Of a stretch of DNA of 64,000 bases, positions 1-10,840 are shown piece by piece; within the stretch, counting starts at the first letter, position 1; each line of letters starts with the position of its first letter. A program made the position numbers and the translations under genes. Source of the DNA: Eutypa lata (lineage: Eukaryota > Ascomycota > Sordariomycetes > Xylariales > Diatrypaceae); contig JAKULF010000016.1 of assembly GCA_022661535.1 (NCBI GenBank), forward strand, positions 558,001 to 622,000. The letters are read 5' to 3'. The notes below the pieces were generated by a model. It did no database searches. It saw only the letters and a list, made by a program, of their open reading frames with translations, and was not told the origin of the DNA.

Positions 1-237
1 AACTTGGGGTTCCATGATCATCTGTGCAGATCCGAAGATCCGGAAGCTGCCGGCGATAAGCGATTTGGGGTTTTTAGCACGAAAGCCAAGAAATGTGCCT
101 TGCAGCAATCTGGCTGCGGCGGCGGCGGCGTGCAGGCGTTCGTCGCGATTCAGGTCCGATGTAACTTACTTGGTCAGAAACCTCAAAATAAAACAGGCAG
201 TTGTTGTTCCTGTTGTGGAAGCTCCCACGTGGTATAG
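1..237 (-). other. Exon-like open stretch at left edge, unidentified
   Basis: On the minus strand one frame stays open from about position 168 to the window edge. It encodes an alanine run (about seven Ala) followed by a mixed, protein-like sequence containing GTFLGFRAKNP and FRIFGSAQM. A possible branch point and AAG acceptor lie just upstream, near 170-180, so this could be an internal exon of a gene continuing to the left. I recognise no family. Plus-strand frames over the same bases are also open and may be the artefact or the reality. Confidence 0.2.
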
Positions 238-776
238 CTTTGATTCTAGGTACTCTGTTCAACAACTAAGGCATCGCCGGTTGGTCGCTTCGCGCTGAGC
301 CACTTTTAGGGCATGCTCTGCTCCCAGTTAGCGCATTGCTCGCTGTGCCTCAGACCGGGGACGTGGACCTGGGGGTTCGCTCTTAACACTGGTTTAAACG
401 GGGGAGTCTAGAACATTGTCATTCTCAGCGGCCTTCCGTTTGCGCACGAAAAAGCATGCGAGGGAATGAATGGTTAGTAGAGGTCTATAGCCAAATAAGC
501 CATGCTTACTATATTCTTCATAACGACCTTCTGAACTGAGATCTATGCGCAAACGGAAATGACCTCAATCCGCTGACAGCCAAAGTCCTTGGAATTCACT
601 GAGAGGAGGAGGAAAAATGTATATAAGAGGATCGGTTCATCACAGAAGCTAATGGCTTTTCCGCACAGCCAAGCTTCAGGTTCATCAACCAGTACGGTTT
701 CTAACCATAGTCTCTCCTTCGAGAATATACGTCACTCCTTTGACTTAAATTATACACTCCTTCAGTTAGTCATAAG
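238..776. other. Intergenic, upstream of thaumatin-like gene
   Basis: No gene is seen. The stretch carries the presumed promoter of the thaumatin-like gene, including a TATA-type element near 620. Confidence 0.5.
620..627 (+). promoter_or_regulatory. TATA-type element of thaumatin-like gene
   Basis: TATATAAG lies about 150 bp before the ATG at 777, a usual position for a filamentous-fungal gene with a 5' UTR of roughly 100 nt. Inferred from sequence only. Confidence 0.4.
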
Positions 777-1678
777 ATGACTCGACCACTCTCCTTGGCC
801 CTCGCGGCCCTCATCTCATCGGCCGTAGCCAAGCCGGTGGTGACCCTGGCGCCGACCCCGGTGCAGCAGAAAGTGATGGCCCCTAAGATGACCACCATCG
901 TCGTAGAGGAAGCACTGCTTTCCATCAACGACGAGGTCCCTTACGTGACCTGGGCTCCGGAGGTCCTCCCTATCACCATTATCAACTCCCATACTAACGC
1001 CATCTCAACCTCCCACGCGTACAACCCGGGCCCCACGCCCGTGAACGGCAAGCCGGAGCCTGGAACAATGGCTCCGGGCGAGACCGCCTCGTTTGCCGTG
1101 CCTACCGGCTGGGGTGGCAATGTCGCCGTTGTGGATTCCAGCCACCCGGTTGCCTGGATGGGTGGCGACACCCTTATCGAGTCGAGCTTCGTTGTCCCTT
1201 ACGGATCCAACGGTCTGGCTGTTGCGGATATCAACATTAGCTATGTGTAAGACGCCTTCGTTTTTCAACCTTTATTAGACGTATGCTGATGATATGTAGT
1301 ACGGGCTTCTCCCTTCCTTCTAGCTGCTGGTGTGACGATGCCCGCACCGTCGTTACGGGATGCAACCTCGACTTGTTCACTACTGGCACATGCCCTTCGG
1401 TAAGCTAGCCTCGTCATTGCGAACTCAAAGTGATACGAGAGAGATGACTAACATTAAATTAGGAGGATAACTTGACCGATTATGGCTTGTGCAACAACCC
1501 CCTGAGGGGTAACATGGATGCTACGGACTCTACGGCCTTCTTCAAACCTTGCCAGGGATTGGCTTACACGTTCCCTAGTGATGATCTAGGTAACTCCTTC
1601 GGGTTCTGCCAGAATGGCATCACTTGCTGCGTTGGAACAGCCTGCCCGCCGCATCCCGGGCAGACCCAGTTCCCGTAA
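777..1678 (+). CDS. Thaumatin-like secreted protein
   Basis: Three exons: 777-1246, 1300-1399 and 1463-1678, giving 261 aa. Residues 1-18 form a signal peptide ending at an Ala-rich site. The rest looks like the small thaumatin/osmotin-like family of fungi: a beta-rich N-terminal half, then a cysteine-rich half with the CWCDDARTVVTGC and GFCQNGITCCVG segments. The two introns (53 and 63 nt) have GTAAGA/GTAAGC donors and TAG acceptors and keep frame. Fungal relatives are secreted or wall-attached, and some bind or hydrolyse beta-glucan; no activity is claimed here. The start was chosen because it opens the signal peptide. The gene is convergent with the AA1-like gene downstream. Confidence 0.85.
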
Positions 1679-2051
1679 GCTTTGAACCATGGTAGGGAAT
1701 GATATTTCCGAAATGGAAGAGGAAATGGCCTCGCAGTGGGAGGCAAATATTGAATAGAAAAATAAAAGACGCCCTAGCGGTATTCGTCAATACGATGGAT
1801 GGCCTTCTGTGAAGAAAAGAGTTTTACATATCATGCCGATTAGTCTTTCCACTTCAAACACAGTGCGTAACTAGGTGTTACCCGGATTTCAAACTACGCG
1901 TCTATATCGTATAGATGCAAATGCTTGAGTGATATTCTCAGTTGTATTATGAATGGTATCAATGCTATCTATAATTGTGATCCTCCGCTTGCACTGTTAT
2001 ACAGGTATATCCATGTTTTATACACATCCTCCCGACCAACGACGTATCCCC
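1679..2051. other. Convergent 3' intergenic
   Basis: Spacer between two convergent gene ends. Nothing else is seen beyond AT-rich 3' UTR-like sequence. Confidence 0.5.
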
Positions 2052-2557
2052 CTAGCACTCGAAGATGCTCGCCGAGAAGTTGGCAGGGCCGCTGTAGCGC
2101 TGGTCCTGGACGGAGCCGTTGTCGTCAACCGTGAGCTGGTCGGCTCCGATCCCGTGGCACAAGGTGATGTTGCTACGGGAGTTGAACGCGTACCAGATCT
2201 TGAAGTCAAGACCACCGTCCGCGACCTTGTCGACGGACCAAGTGTAGGCGACGTTGTCGGAGCAGGAGCCGTCCTTGATCTCGGGCAGGTAGTCGGGGCC
2301 CTGGACGAAAGCCTCGCAGTGGCTAGCGGGCAGCGAGGGGTCGCTGATGACCTCAAAGCTGTAGCTGTATCTGGTGTCAGTTCTGGACCGCGTATATGAT
2401 GTTGGGTACAAGAGTCTTTCTTGGCTTACCTGCACATCACGGAGTGAGGGATGCAGCTGGCAACGAAGTTGGCGATCGGGTACTCGGTAGCCTGCTTCTT
2501 CTGAAGCGTGGCGCCTGAGGCGAGGGAGGCAAGAGCGGCGACGGCGGCGAACTTCAT
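2052..2557 (-). CDS. AA1-like (Alt a 1 fold type) small secreted protein
   Basis: Two exons, 2557-2430 and 2370-2052, encode 148 aa. A 16-residue signal peptide is followed by a short pro-region ending in a KK pair, then a mature domain opening with CIPHS..C.YSFEV and four or more cysteines, ending in SIFEC. This layout matches the AA1-like family of fungal secreted proteins, which includes Alt a 1-type proteins and proteins annotated as hypersensitive-response-inducing. Secretion to the apoplast or wall is inferred. The 59-nt intron has a GTAAGC donor and CAG acceptor and preserves frame. The alternative reading that starts inside the intron is not used because it lacks the signal peptide. 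Confidence 0.8.
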
Positions 2558-4477
2558 TTTGTTGGTGTTGTTTGGGGTGAATATTAAATATTAATTATCA
2601 CAATATTATTGTGTGTTGTAGGTATGTATATGTAGTTGTCTGAACGAAGGACTTTGAGATGTGGGTGAGGACTAGAAATTCTACCTGCTTGAGGCGAGAG
2701 AGCAGCGTCCCTTTATACGTTAGGAGCTGGCTCACGATCATACTCTGACGTTCTCGAGTTGAATCTTTTTGTTGTTCTTGACAGGACAGTGGGGGCCGCC
2801 CCAGGGCGATCTTCTCGTATCCGCCTGCATTGGAGGGCTATGACCTCATAGTGAGCGCCAGCGTCCCTTAATTAGATCCACGCTATCACCTCGTTCAAGA
2901 ACTACTACCGAGAATTAGGGTCCTATTCGTCCTAGCCTCATCGAAATGCTGTATACCTAATAAACAAAGTAACATATCCGCCACTTAGTATTATCGATAT
3001 AGCGTTGATAGCATTCGACATCACCCAGTGCAACGGCGGTGAATGTTTGTCAAACAAATGGGGGATTTCTCCTAAGTAGTCTAAAGTCTACGAATAAACC
3101 GTAACTGTGAGTTAGGAATACAACCATTCAGACATGATACTCCTATATTATTCAGTATTGATTCTTAATTTCAAATACATAGTTATGTAGTCCGTTCTCA
3201 AGTTCTCAACTCCTTTTACGACAAGCCATCCCCAGCACAAGCGGCAGTACGGCCTGACAGCTAGTCAACGGCTGACCCCATCAATCACCCTTTAGTTTTA
3301 GTTACTTGTTGGGCATCCGCTCCCCGCTTTAAAACATCGTGAGACGTTTCCGGTTGGGGCCGAAATCACTACATTTAGCATAAAATTATCTCCTATTCGC
3401 ATGATCGCATTCTCGTATTTCCATTCCGTGGGTCATGTGAATACAAATCAACTTGTCATAGCCCTCCCATGTCTAAAGATGTTTTTTTATCATAATCACC
3501 CTAAACCTAAATGTAACGTGCCATCCTGCCATCTAGCTCTTAACTACGTAGTAGGGACCATTTGCCGCTCTTTCGGTTGTCGGCTCCTCAGCCCCTTTGA
3601 ATAACGCACTACCGTACACCAACCATTGCTACAACTCCATCGAATCTTTACCTAAAAAGATTTAGAATGGTGATTCTTGAAATTAATTAGGGAAGGGGTT
3701 TAGTGCAATGCAGCATTTGATGGTCAAATTTTCTATGATGTAATAATGGTAAGATGTAAAGACATCTAGACTTCACGATACTTCCCCGAATCACAATTTT
3801 CCATCTCTGCCAACGATATGCACAATGGGCATTACGAGCACTGCCACGACGAAACGAATTGAGACCCTCTTCCTAATCACTCTGATAAAGGACATGATTA
3901 TCTAGCCAGCGTTTCTACGCCCAACAATACGCTTACCGCATTTTCGCTCGCTTTGAATACGTCTAGCATGTTGAAGCATTGAGTAATGACAAATTACGAT
4001 TCTGTTTGAGAATATCCCGGGTATCGGGGTCGCAGTACCGGGTACTCGTCTTGGCGCTTCATACCCTTGTCCTCTCGTCAGTAACAACGAGAGTGACTAC
4101 AATACCGACATTCACGTTATTAGTTTTGTTCGCGGCGTCTTCGACTTGGAGCAGTTCAGAGAACTAAGTAGAGCATTTCAGCAAGTTGTTCCTGCGGAAG
4201 GTTTGATACGGAAGGGTTGTTCCATCATCCATCCGGAAGTAAAGTCTACCCTTAATGATCCTAGACATTATTGACGGTGCGCTATGAGCTTTTAATCTCT
4301 ATTGTTAACTTTCAACGATGGCTTGAGTGATATTGCGCAATTTTGAAGCCGGGCGTCACCTTCAGTTGTACATCAGTTTCTAGCCGATCTAAGGAACATT
4401 TACCACTTCCAACGAGCTGTTTCTGGGTTCTCAAGATAGTTACAGGTATTGATGTTATACATCTCGCACCCTATGTA
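2558..4477. other. Intergenic, about 1.9 kb
   Basis: No gene recognised. The short open frames at 3401-3604 and 3979-4167 lack family similarity or splice context. The base composition is AT-rich with many stops in all frames. The left part holds the promoter of the AA1-like gene. Confidence 0.5.
2712..2717 (-). promoter_or_regulatory. TATA box of AA1-like gene
   Basis: TATAAA on the minus strand lies about 155 bp upstream of the ATG at 2557. Confidence 0.35.
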
Positions 4478-6276
4478 TCAAGCGGTTCCCCCATTCTCCC
4501 TTTCCGTCTCCCCCTCCCAGTCTTGCCTTGTCTCCGAGAAATGACCAACGATGTAGTCACTATGGGATTGATCTATGAATTGGCACTTTTCTTCCAATAT
4601 GGATCGAATATCCTTTCGAGTGTTCTGCCCTTTACCTACGAGCTTGAACTCGGCAGCTGTATCTGAGGCTGCAACTAGGAATACCTTCAGCGAATCATTC
4701 TTCTCGCTCCTGTCGACTTCATTCATCAATCTGGCCAAAGTAGTGAGCAAGCGATCGTGACCGCTGGCGCAGCAGTCAATGCGGTCAACAAACAACCACG
4801 TCCTCCCGCGACCTCTCAAACACCTAAGAAGGATTTGTTCCGGAGTAGGTGCGCCATCAGAGCTCTGACTAGATTCTGGTGGTCCTTCGGACTCTCTGGG
4901 GAGTATTTCTCTGATCACCTCGTTCCTTAGAAGTTCAGGATGGGCGGCTAGTACTTGATATGCCATATCATGGAGCACTTCTCCAACCTTGACCAGCTTC
5001 GCACTGGTTGGTGTGGCCTGTCTACAGCAAAATAGGAGGGCAAGTTGGCCTGCTTTCTGGCATTCGTCGTATACTGAGAAGAGGGCTGGTGATAACCAGC
5101 AATGCATTCCATCGTGGTCTTCTGTTTGGCCGCTAACGAGGAGCAAGTTTGATCCAATATCGCCAGTCCACTTCCTGAAAGCAGCCGTAGATCTGAGGTC
5201 TTTGACATCTAGAGGGTAACAATTGCTGAATGCTGAATCGAAACCTGGTGTAAAGATATCACTCAATTCGTTTCGATACCGCTCCATATTGACTTCACTC
5301 TGTTCCTCATGTCGAAGCCTTCGTTGTAGCACGCCAAGGTGTTTCTGGTCGGCGCGCTGAGCGGAATCTGCGTAGCAAGATATGTTAGAACTGACAACAA
5401 GACAAATGATGGGGACGACGAGGATTCTAGTTAATAGTTCATACCTTTCTCAAAATGATGAGTCTCTTTGGTGTACTTCTCGACTTCCTGTAGCCTCAAA
5501 TCCATCTGCTCGATTCTTTTTTGGGTGAGAATCAAGCAACGGGCCCGTACATTTCCCATAGCCTTCTCGAGGTCATCTGCAGCTGTTTTCACTTTAACTT
5601 CCGGAGGTTCGGTAACAGTTTTTAGTATGCGTTTCCAGCGGGGTGAAATATAGTAGTAGGATGACTCAATGGAGAAAGTATATGTGTGTAAATACGTCTT
5701 TTTAAGGAGTGTCTCCAGTTCCTCATCATTCTGATGAATGTCGTGAGATATACCCAACTCCGACATTATCCCGTTTAGCTTCTCTAGGGTATTATTGAGA
5801 ATATCTTCCTTGGCCTTCTTGTTCGTCACGACCTATACAGACGATTAGTTTATGTCACCTAGGGAGTCGTTCCCATTAGTCGATTCACTATTACATACTA
5901 TGATCATCACTGAAAGGGCTTGACAAGCCTTCTTAGCTTGTGGATCCACGGATTTGACCAGAGACAATATGCTGTCGTATGCCTCTAAGTATACTTTGAT
6001 TTTCTCGAGGAAACCTTGGGCCTTTCTGCCTACGCGGCTAGTAATCTCTTGACTGCTTTGATGTTCTCCTTTTTCGTGTAGTGCTCTCTTCAGTGCTGGA
6101 TCGATTAAAGCTCGCACATGGAGGATATCCTGAGGCAAGTCTTCCAGCTTGATGTTTGCGATGCATTTGTGACGCTTTTTCAAAAGTTGGTAGATTTTTT
6201 CATTGTTGTGCTCTTCCCATGTAATATCTAAAATGCCACTTTTCCCAGCAGCCGCCACTTCTTCGGGACGTTTCAT
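4478..6276 (-). CDS. STAND/NLR-like protein with DUF7708-type N-terminus and degenerate P-loop
   Basis: Exons 6276-5899, 5832-5445 and 5367-4478 give 551 aa. Residues about 88-220 are all-helical, with an FLEKIKVYLEAYDSILSL opening and a later TFSIESSYYY stretch, resembling the DUF7708-type N-terminal domain of fungal STAND proteins. After a coiled region (about 225-300), residues about 329-490 have the order of a NACHT-like core: a strand SNLLLVSG, a buried strand LALLFCC, a Walker B-like TWLFVDRID and a sensor-like VFLVAASD. The Walker A loop after VSG lacks GxxxxGK[ST]. The protein stops about 65 residues past that strand, with no WD, ankyrin or TPR repeats. Introns (66 and 77 nt) have GTATGT/GTATGA donors. 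It is divergent from the AAA+ gene. The start may lie further upstream. Confidence 0.65.
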
Positions 6277-6321
6277 TTCTTCCCTCGTTGCATCACAAGT
6301 TTGGAACAGATATCTTTTAGT

Positions 6322-6742
6322 CCTAGTACCTTCCTGGAGTGAATTCAGTAATGATGTGTCGGGTTAGAAAGAGTTGAGTTGAGAAGCCAACAATCGTAGC
6401 ATTTTGTCTGCAACCTAAACGCCACCCGGATACATTTGATCCAATCGCTACTTTAAACTCGTTCGTCACATAGGGGGCTTGATGTATATGCATAAGTATA
6501 ACATATCACCAATCATTTTCTTGCACGTGGTGAGCCATTGATACCCTTGTGCATTTATCGCTTTCATCGAATGTAACCATCAAGGTAGGCTGCCATGGCA
6601 TCCAACAGGTGATGGTGCAATTACGGTGTTTATGTTTCCCAACAAACATATGTATTGGCTTATCCTTGACAACAAATGGCACATTCGGCATATCAAGTGG
6701 TAGCACGATCTCTTGTTCATTTTTGACCGAGCTATTATCCAT
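6322..6742 (-). other. Possible 5' exon of the STAND-like gene
   Basis: A 78-codon minus-strand frame opens at 6742. Splicing from 6510 (GTGATA donor) to 6322 (TAG acceptor) would join it in frame to codons that run open into the ATG at 6276. This would add about 90 residues of unrecognised sequence. The donor is weak and the frame may be chance. Confidence 0.25.
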
Positions 6743-7052
6743 CCAATGGGCCTAAAGAGGCTTGTATATGAATTCAGCCATGCAACCTAAACCCCAGTAT
6801 AAGCAGATGTGAGAGATGAGGGGTTATTGCCACCAGAGTAGTACCCATATCGACTAAGTAGTTATTTAGGCAGAGAGTATAAGTGGTCTGGCTACATGCA
6901 CAATATATGCCAAAGTCCCGTCCGTATTACAACTATCTATTTTCGAAGTCTCCCGTTATACCAACTATAGTCTGTCAATTTTAGAAACCCACATAATGGC
7001 ATATTGGTGAGTTTCAGCATCCAATCAAGCCGTCTATTGAAAGAGAAACGCA
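6743..7052. promoter_or_regulatory. Shared divergent promoter region
   Basis: About 310 bp (776 bp if the STAND gene starts at 6276) separate the two divergent ATPase-type genes. It must hold both promoters. No clear TATA box or operator-like repeat was identified. Confidence 0.4.
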
Positions 7053-10014
7053 ATGAACACTGCTGGCTGCAACCAAGCCAAGCCCGAAGAGGGTGGAGAT
7101 GGTAAAAATGATCCTGGGAAATGCCAATGCGCAGAGCTTAGGAGTCGCGTCGAGGCTTTGGAGGTCGTGCTGCGAAGGGTGCAGGCGGTGAGTACATCAA
7201 TCCGTATAGTTAGATTCTAGATTACACGTTAACGCACACTCCTGGCCTTTTCCCCCACAATATCTGACGGTCTAGGTAGAGCGGGACGTGATGGGAGGGG
7301 ATTCTGCGATAAACCAAATAACTGACTGGCAGAATAGGTAACACTAGCAACCCTCCCACAAAGACCAATGAACCAGCTCGGTAATACCACGATCCAAGAT
7401 GCCCGTACTACCTCGGAGGAGATAGAAGCCCTTAAAATTCCATCCCGACTAAATGCTCCAGCAATTATACCTCAAGCTGCACCGGCAGGCGGTTCTCCTT
7501 CGAAACGAGGGGTCCGGTTTGTCCGTATCAGTTATGATGACAGTGACGGGAAAAAGGTGGAAACGGAAGTCGATGAAGGCGCTGTCTCGCAAAGTCATCT
7601 TATCAATTCAGATGAGTTCGCCGGGCGTAAAGCTACGGTCAAATACGACATACGTGGGAAGACTACCGAAGTTTTCTTTGATGACTCAGCCATCCAAGCC
7701 CTTGTTGTTCTTGCAACGAGACATCTCCGAATCACAACCGAAGACACGTTAGAAGCCATTGCGAGCCCGTTTTGTGATTTCGTGTACTCTTGGGACAATT
7801 TGGAGAATCTCAGTGAGTTGAAGGCTGAGTCGGCTATTGTCAAAGAACTTTACGAGAAGATCAACAATATTTCGTCTCATGTTTACCCATATGGGACAAA
7901 CTTGGGTGGCCTGAAGTCTCTGAAAGATAAAGCTCGTCTAATAGACAGAACCCAAGACCTTAAGCTCATTCTAAGCAAGATCAAAGAGTCTCCAAGTATG
8001 CAGCCTTACTTCCTCGAAGACAAAAATCCCTATGCGGGGTCGAAAAAGGTCTACTGGGCATGGATTTGGACACTCTTCGTGCCGGGTGAACTTGTGCTAT
8101 ATACACACCCCAAAGACCCCAAGAGAAGTCAGGTCATGATTGTACGCTGGGATAACGACTACGAAAGCATTCTGTCTGATGAACAAGACGATGATTCAGA
8201 TTACGAGGTCCCTTGCTGGGCATATGATTGGGACCCTGAGGCACGGCTCTTCAAGCTTGTTTCTGTCGATGTCTCGATTGAACGGTTCCATGAAGCGAAA
8301 TCAATCACAAGTTTGGACATATTTCCCTTGAAATTTCTTGATACCGATGAGCGACAGAAACGGATGGAGAAGTTCGTCGAGCGAGGGAAAAGGTTCCACA
8401 ACCTTTGCACTCGGCCGCAGCGATTAATTTGCAATGGCAAAATATTGCCAAGGACCCGAGCAACCCGCCAGGATTGGTCATTCCGGGTATGTTAAATGCC
8501 TCATGCGCTGAAAAGGTGACTAACCTAGGACTACTTCTACTAGGATGATGAAGAGCGTGGGGGAAACAGTATTTCTTCAACTACGGTAAGTGGTAATGTC
8601 AAATCACCCCCTCCCCCCAGTTATTCTTTGAGTATCTGTATATACGTTTGTCATTGATCTCATCCATGCTTTTTAGGTGAAGGATGAGCCAGTGATGATT
8701 GATTTCGAGGCGTATATTTACTACTGCCATACGGACCACTCTTACATTCCTATGGGTGACCTTAAGCCCGCTTTCCGTCTTCCTCGTACGGGATCATTAA
8801 CTAAAGATAATGATGCCTATGTGGAAAACCAAAGACTAAACTATCATAACTGTAAACCGCAGTCTGAGGACACCGTATGGGGGAACGAACAGTTTGCCTT
8901 GCTTCCTGGCCGAGTCGTTGGATACCGGTTGAAAACAAAGGGTTGGTGTGAACTCCAATTGGACGACCTAAAAGAAATCCCGCCAGAACAGCAGCAAGAC
9001 CATGGGCCCTTCAATCAGCTACAATTGGAACGGAAGAGCAAAGACTTGATCAAGTCGTTAATTCAATGCCATCAGACGCGAGCCCAGCGAGGCCCCAGGA
9101 AGATGATGCCGGATTTCGTACGAAATAAAGGCGATGGATTAGTAATTCTTCTACACGGTGATTACCATGTTTCTAACACTACTCTGTGTATATATGTTAC
9201 GATCGCTGACATATACGAAGGTGAGCCGGGAACTGGAAAGACATTCACTGCAGGTAAGCATATTACTTATACATTCTTTGCACGAATATTGACACCCTCT
9301 AAGAAAGTCTCGCTGCTACAACGGGAAGGGTCTTGTATTCCCTAGGTCCATCAGATCTAGGAAGCAATCCCAATTACATCCAAGCTGTTCTCGAAGCCCA
9401 TTTCATGTTGGCATCGAAATGGAACGCTATTATACTGTTGTGAGCGAACCAAACACTCAGGTATAATCAATGTCAACGTTAGCTGATAATTATATGAATC
9501 AAGTGACGAAGCAGACGTGTTCCTTGAGCAACGGAGAGGAAATGACACTTCACTTGATCGAAACGCCGTTGTTTCCATCCTCCTAAGAGTCCTCGAGTAC
9601 TATGACGGGATCCTCATCTTGACGACTAACCGCATCAAAGCGATCGATAGCGCAATCGTCTCACGAGTTACGGTTGCTGTCCTCTACCAAAAGTTAGACG
9701 ACAGAGCCAAGAAGAACATATTTAGGAGCCTTGTAAAGCAACTTGAGAATGGCCGTAATCGTGAAAAGCTCATCAAGTGGATCGATAATGATAATTGGGA
9801 GACCCAATTCGACAGATTCCCTTTGGGCGAACTGAATGGAAGGCAGATTAGGAATGTGGTGTCAGCGACTTCGACTTTGGCCGGACAACACGACGACTCC
9901 AAAGACATCCTTGATCATCTGCACACTATCCTTGATATTGTTACGAGATTCCAAAAGCAGGCTAAGTACTGGCAGGAAGAAAGCGTGAAGAAGGCTGGGT
10001 TGCAAGATGCTTGA
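7053..10014 (+). CDS. AAA+ ATPase with DUF7025 region and AAA lid
   Basis: Preferred exons are 7053-7187, 7338-8486, 8544-8585, 8677-9157, 9221-9253, 9304-9439 and 9504-10014, giving 828 aa. An N-terminal short coil (ELRSRVEALEVVLRRVQ) is followed by a DUF7025-like region (residues about 170-470, with the VYWAWIWTLFVPGELV and PVMIDFEAY blocks), then an AAA core: Walker A GEPGTGKT near 603, Walker B ILFDEADVF near 660, sensor TTNR near 693, arginine-finger SRV, and a C-terminal lid containing NGRQIRNVV. All motifs look intact, so an active ATPase is expected. Walker A is split by a 63-nt intron. The N-terminal splice is uncertain: an alternative uses exon 7276-7337 but then needs an implausible 26-nt intron. 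Its cellular role is unknown. Confidence 0.8.
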
Positions 10015-10840
10015 CAATTGATATTGTGAGATACGGTGCATTGAGGCAGATTGTTTATTTATTTCAGTTGCAGTCAGGGCAGCTTACCAAGCTCGTGGAG
10101 CATGATCATCCTATTTCTGAATCTCTATAGTACCTAGGTATATATAGAACTTCGTAGCCGCCTATGCCTACCTAGTTCTAGAGCCCCTCAGACAATTATC
10201 ACTATAGTGCTCTATCAGTCGCTTTCCGCTGCGTACGGCACTATCCGTGTAGTTACGTCGTATACTGGCTTACTATTTTCATGACATGCTCCCTAACGGT
10301 GATCTGCTCACCTTCAAGCTTGTATTTGGTTTGATCTCTAATATGATTTCTGAGTGACACCATCGATCTGACCTGCCTCAATACTTGATATTGCATATAA
10401 CTAGGGATTCTATAGGGCACCCTAAGCAAACTGGATGAATTCAGATATATCAGCTGTATCGAATACATACCAAGTAGATTATATTAGAGTAGAAAGCTTG
10501 TTCTGACTTTCTGGGGAACCCCACATGGTGAATGCGGGGGAAATCAGGGGGATATAGAGATATATACTGGAGAAGTCCACCTTTTACCTGAGCCCTACGC
10601 TAAATTTGTGGTAGTGTTATATATTATATCTCAATTCATCACGGAGAAATTTTGTTCTCGGTATAAGTCGCCGGGGGAAGCCCCGCTCCTTGACTTGTTC
10701 TGGTTCGCAATTGGGCATTTCTCGTACTATATATTCACGATACTAGTATGGGGTTGATGTTCCGTAGTTTCAATAGATCTATCTACATCGTGTGAATGGC
10801 CTTGCTCTTTTCTCTTCTCAAATCATCATTGACACAGTGA
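10015..10840. other. Intergenic, about 0.8 kb
   Basis: No gene seen. It includes the perfect palindrome TACCTAGGTA at 10131-10140 and the presumed promoter of the SGNH esterase gene. Confidence 0.5.
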
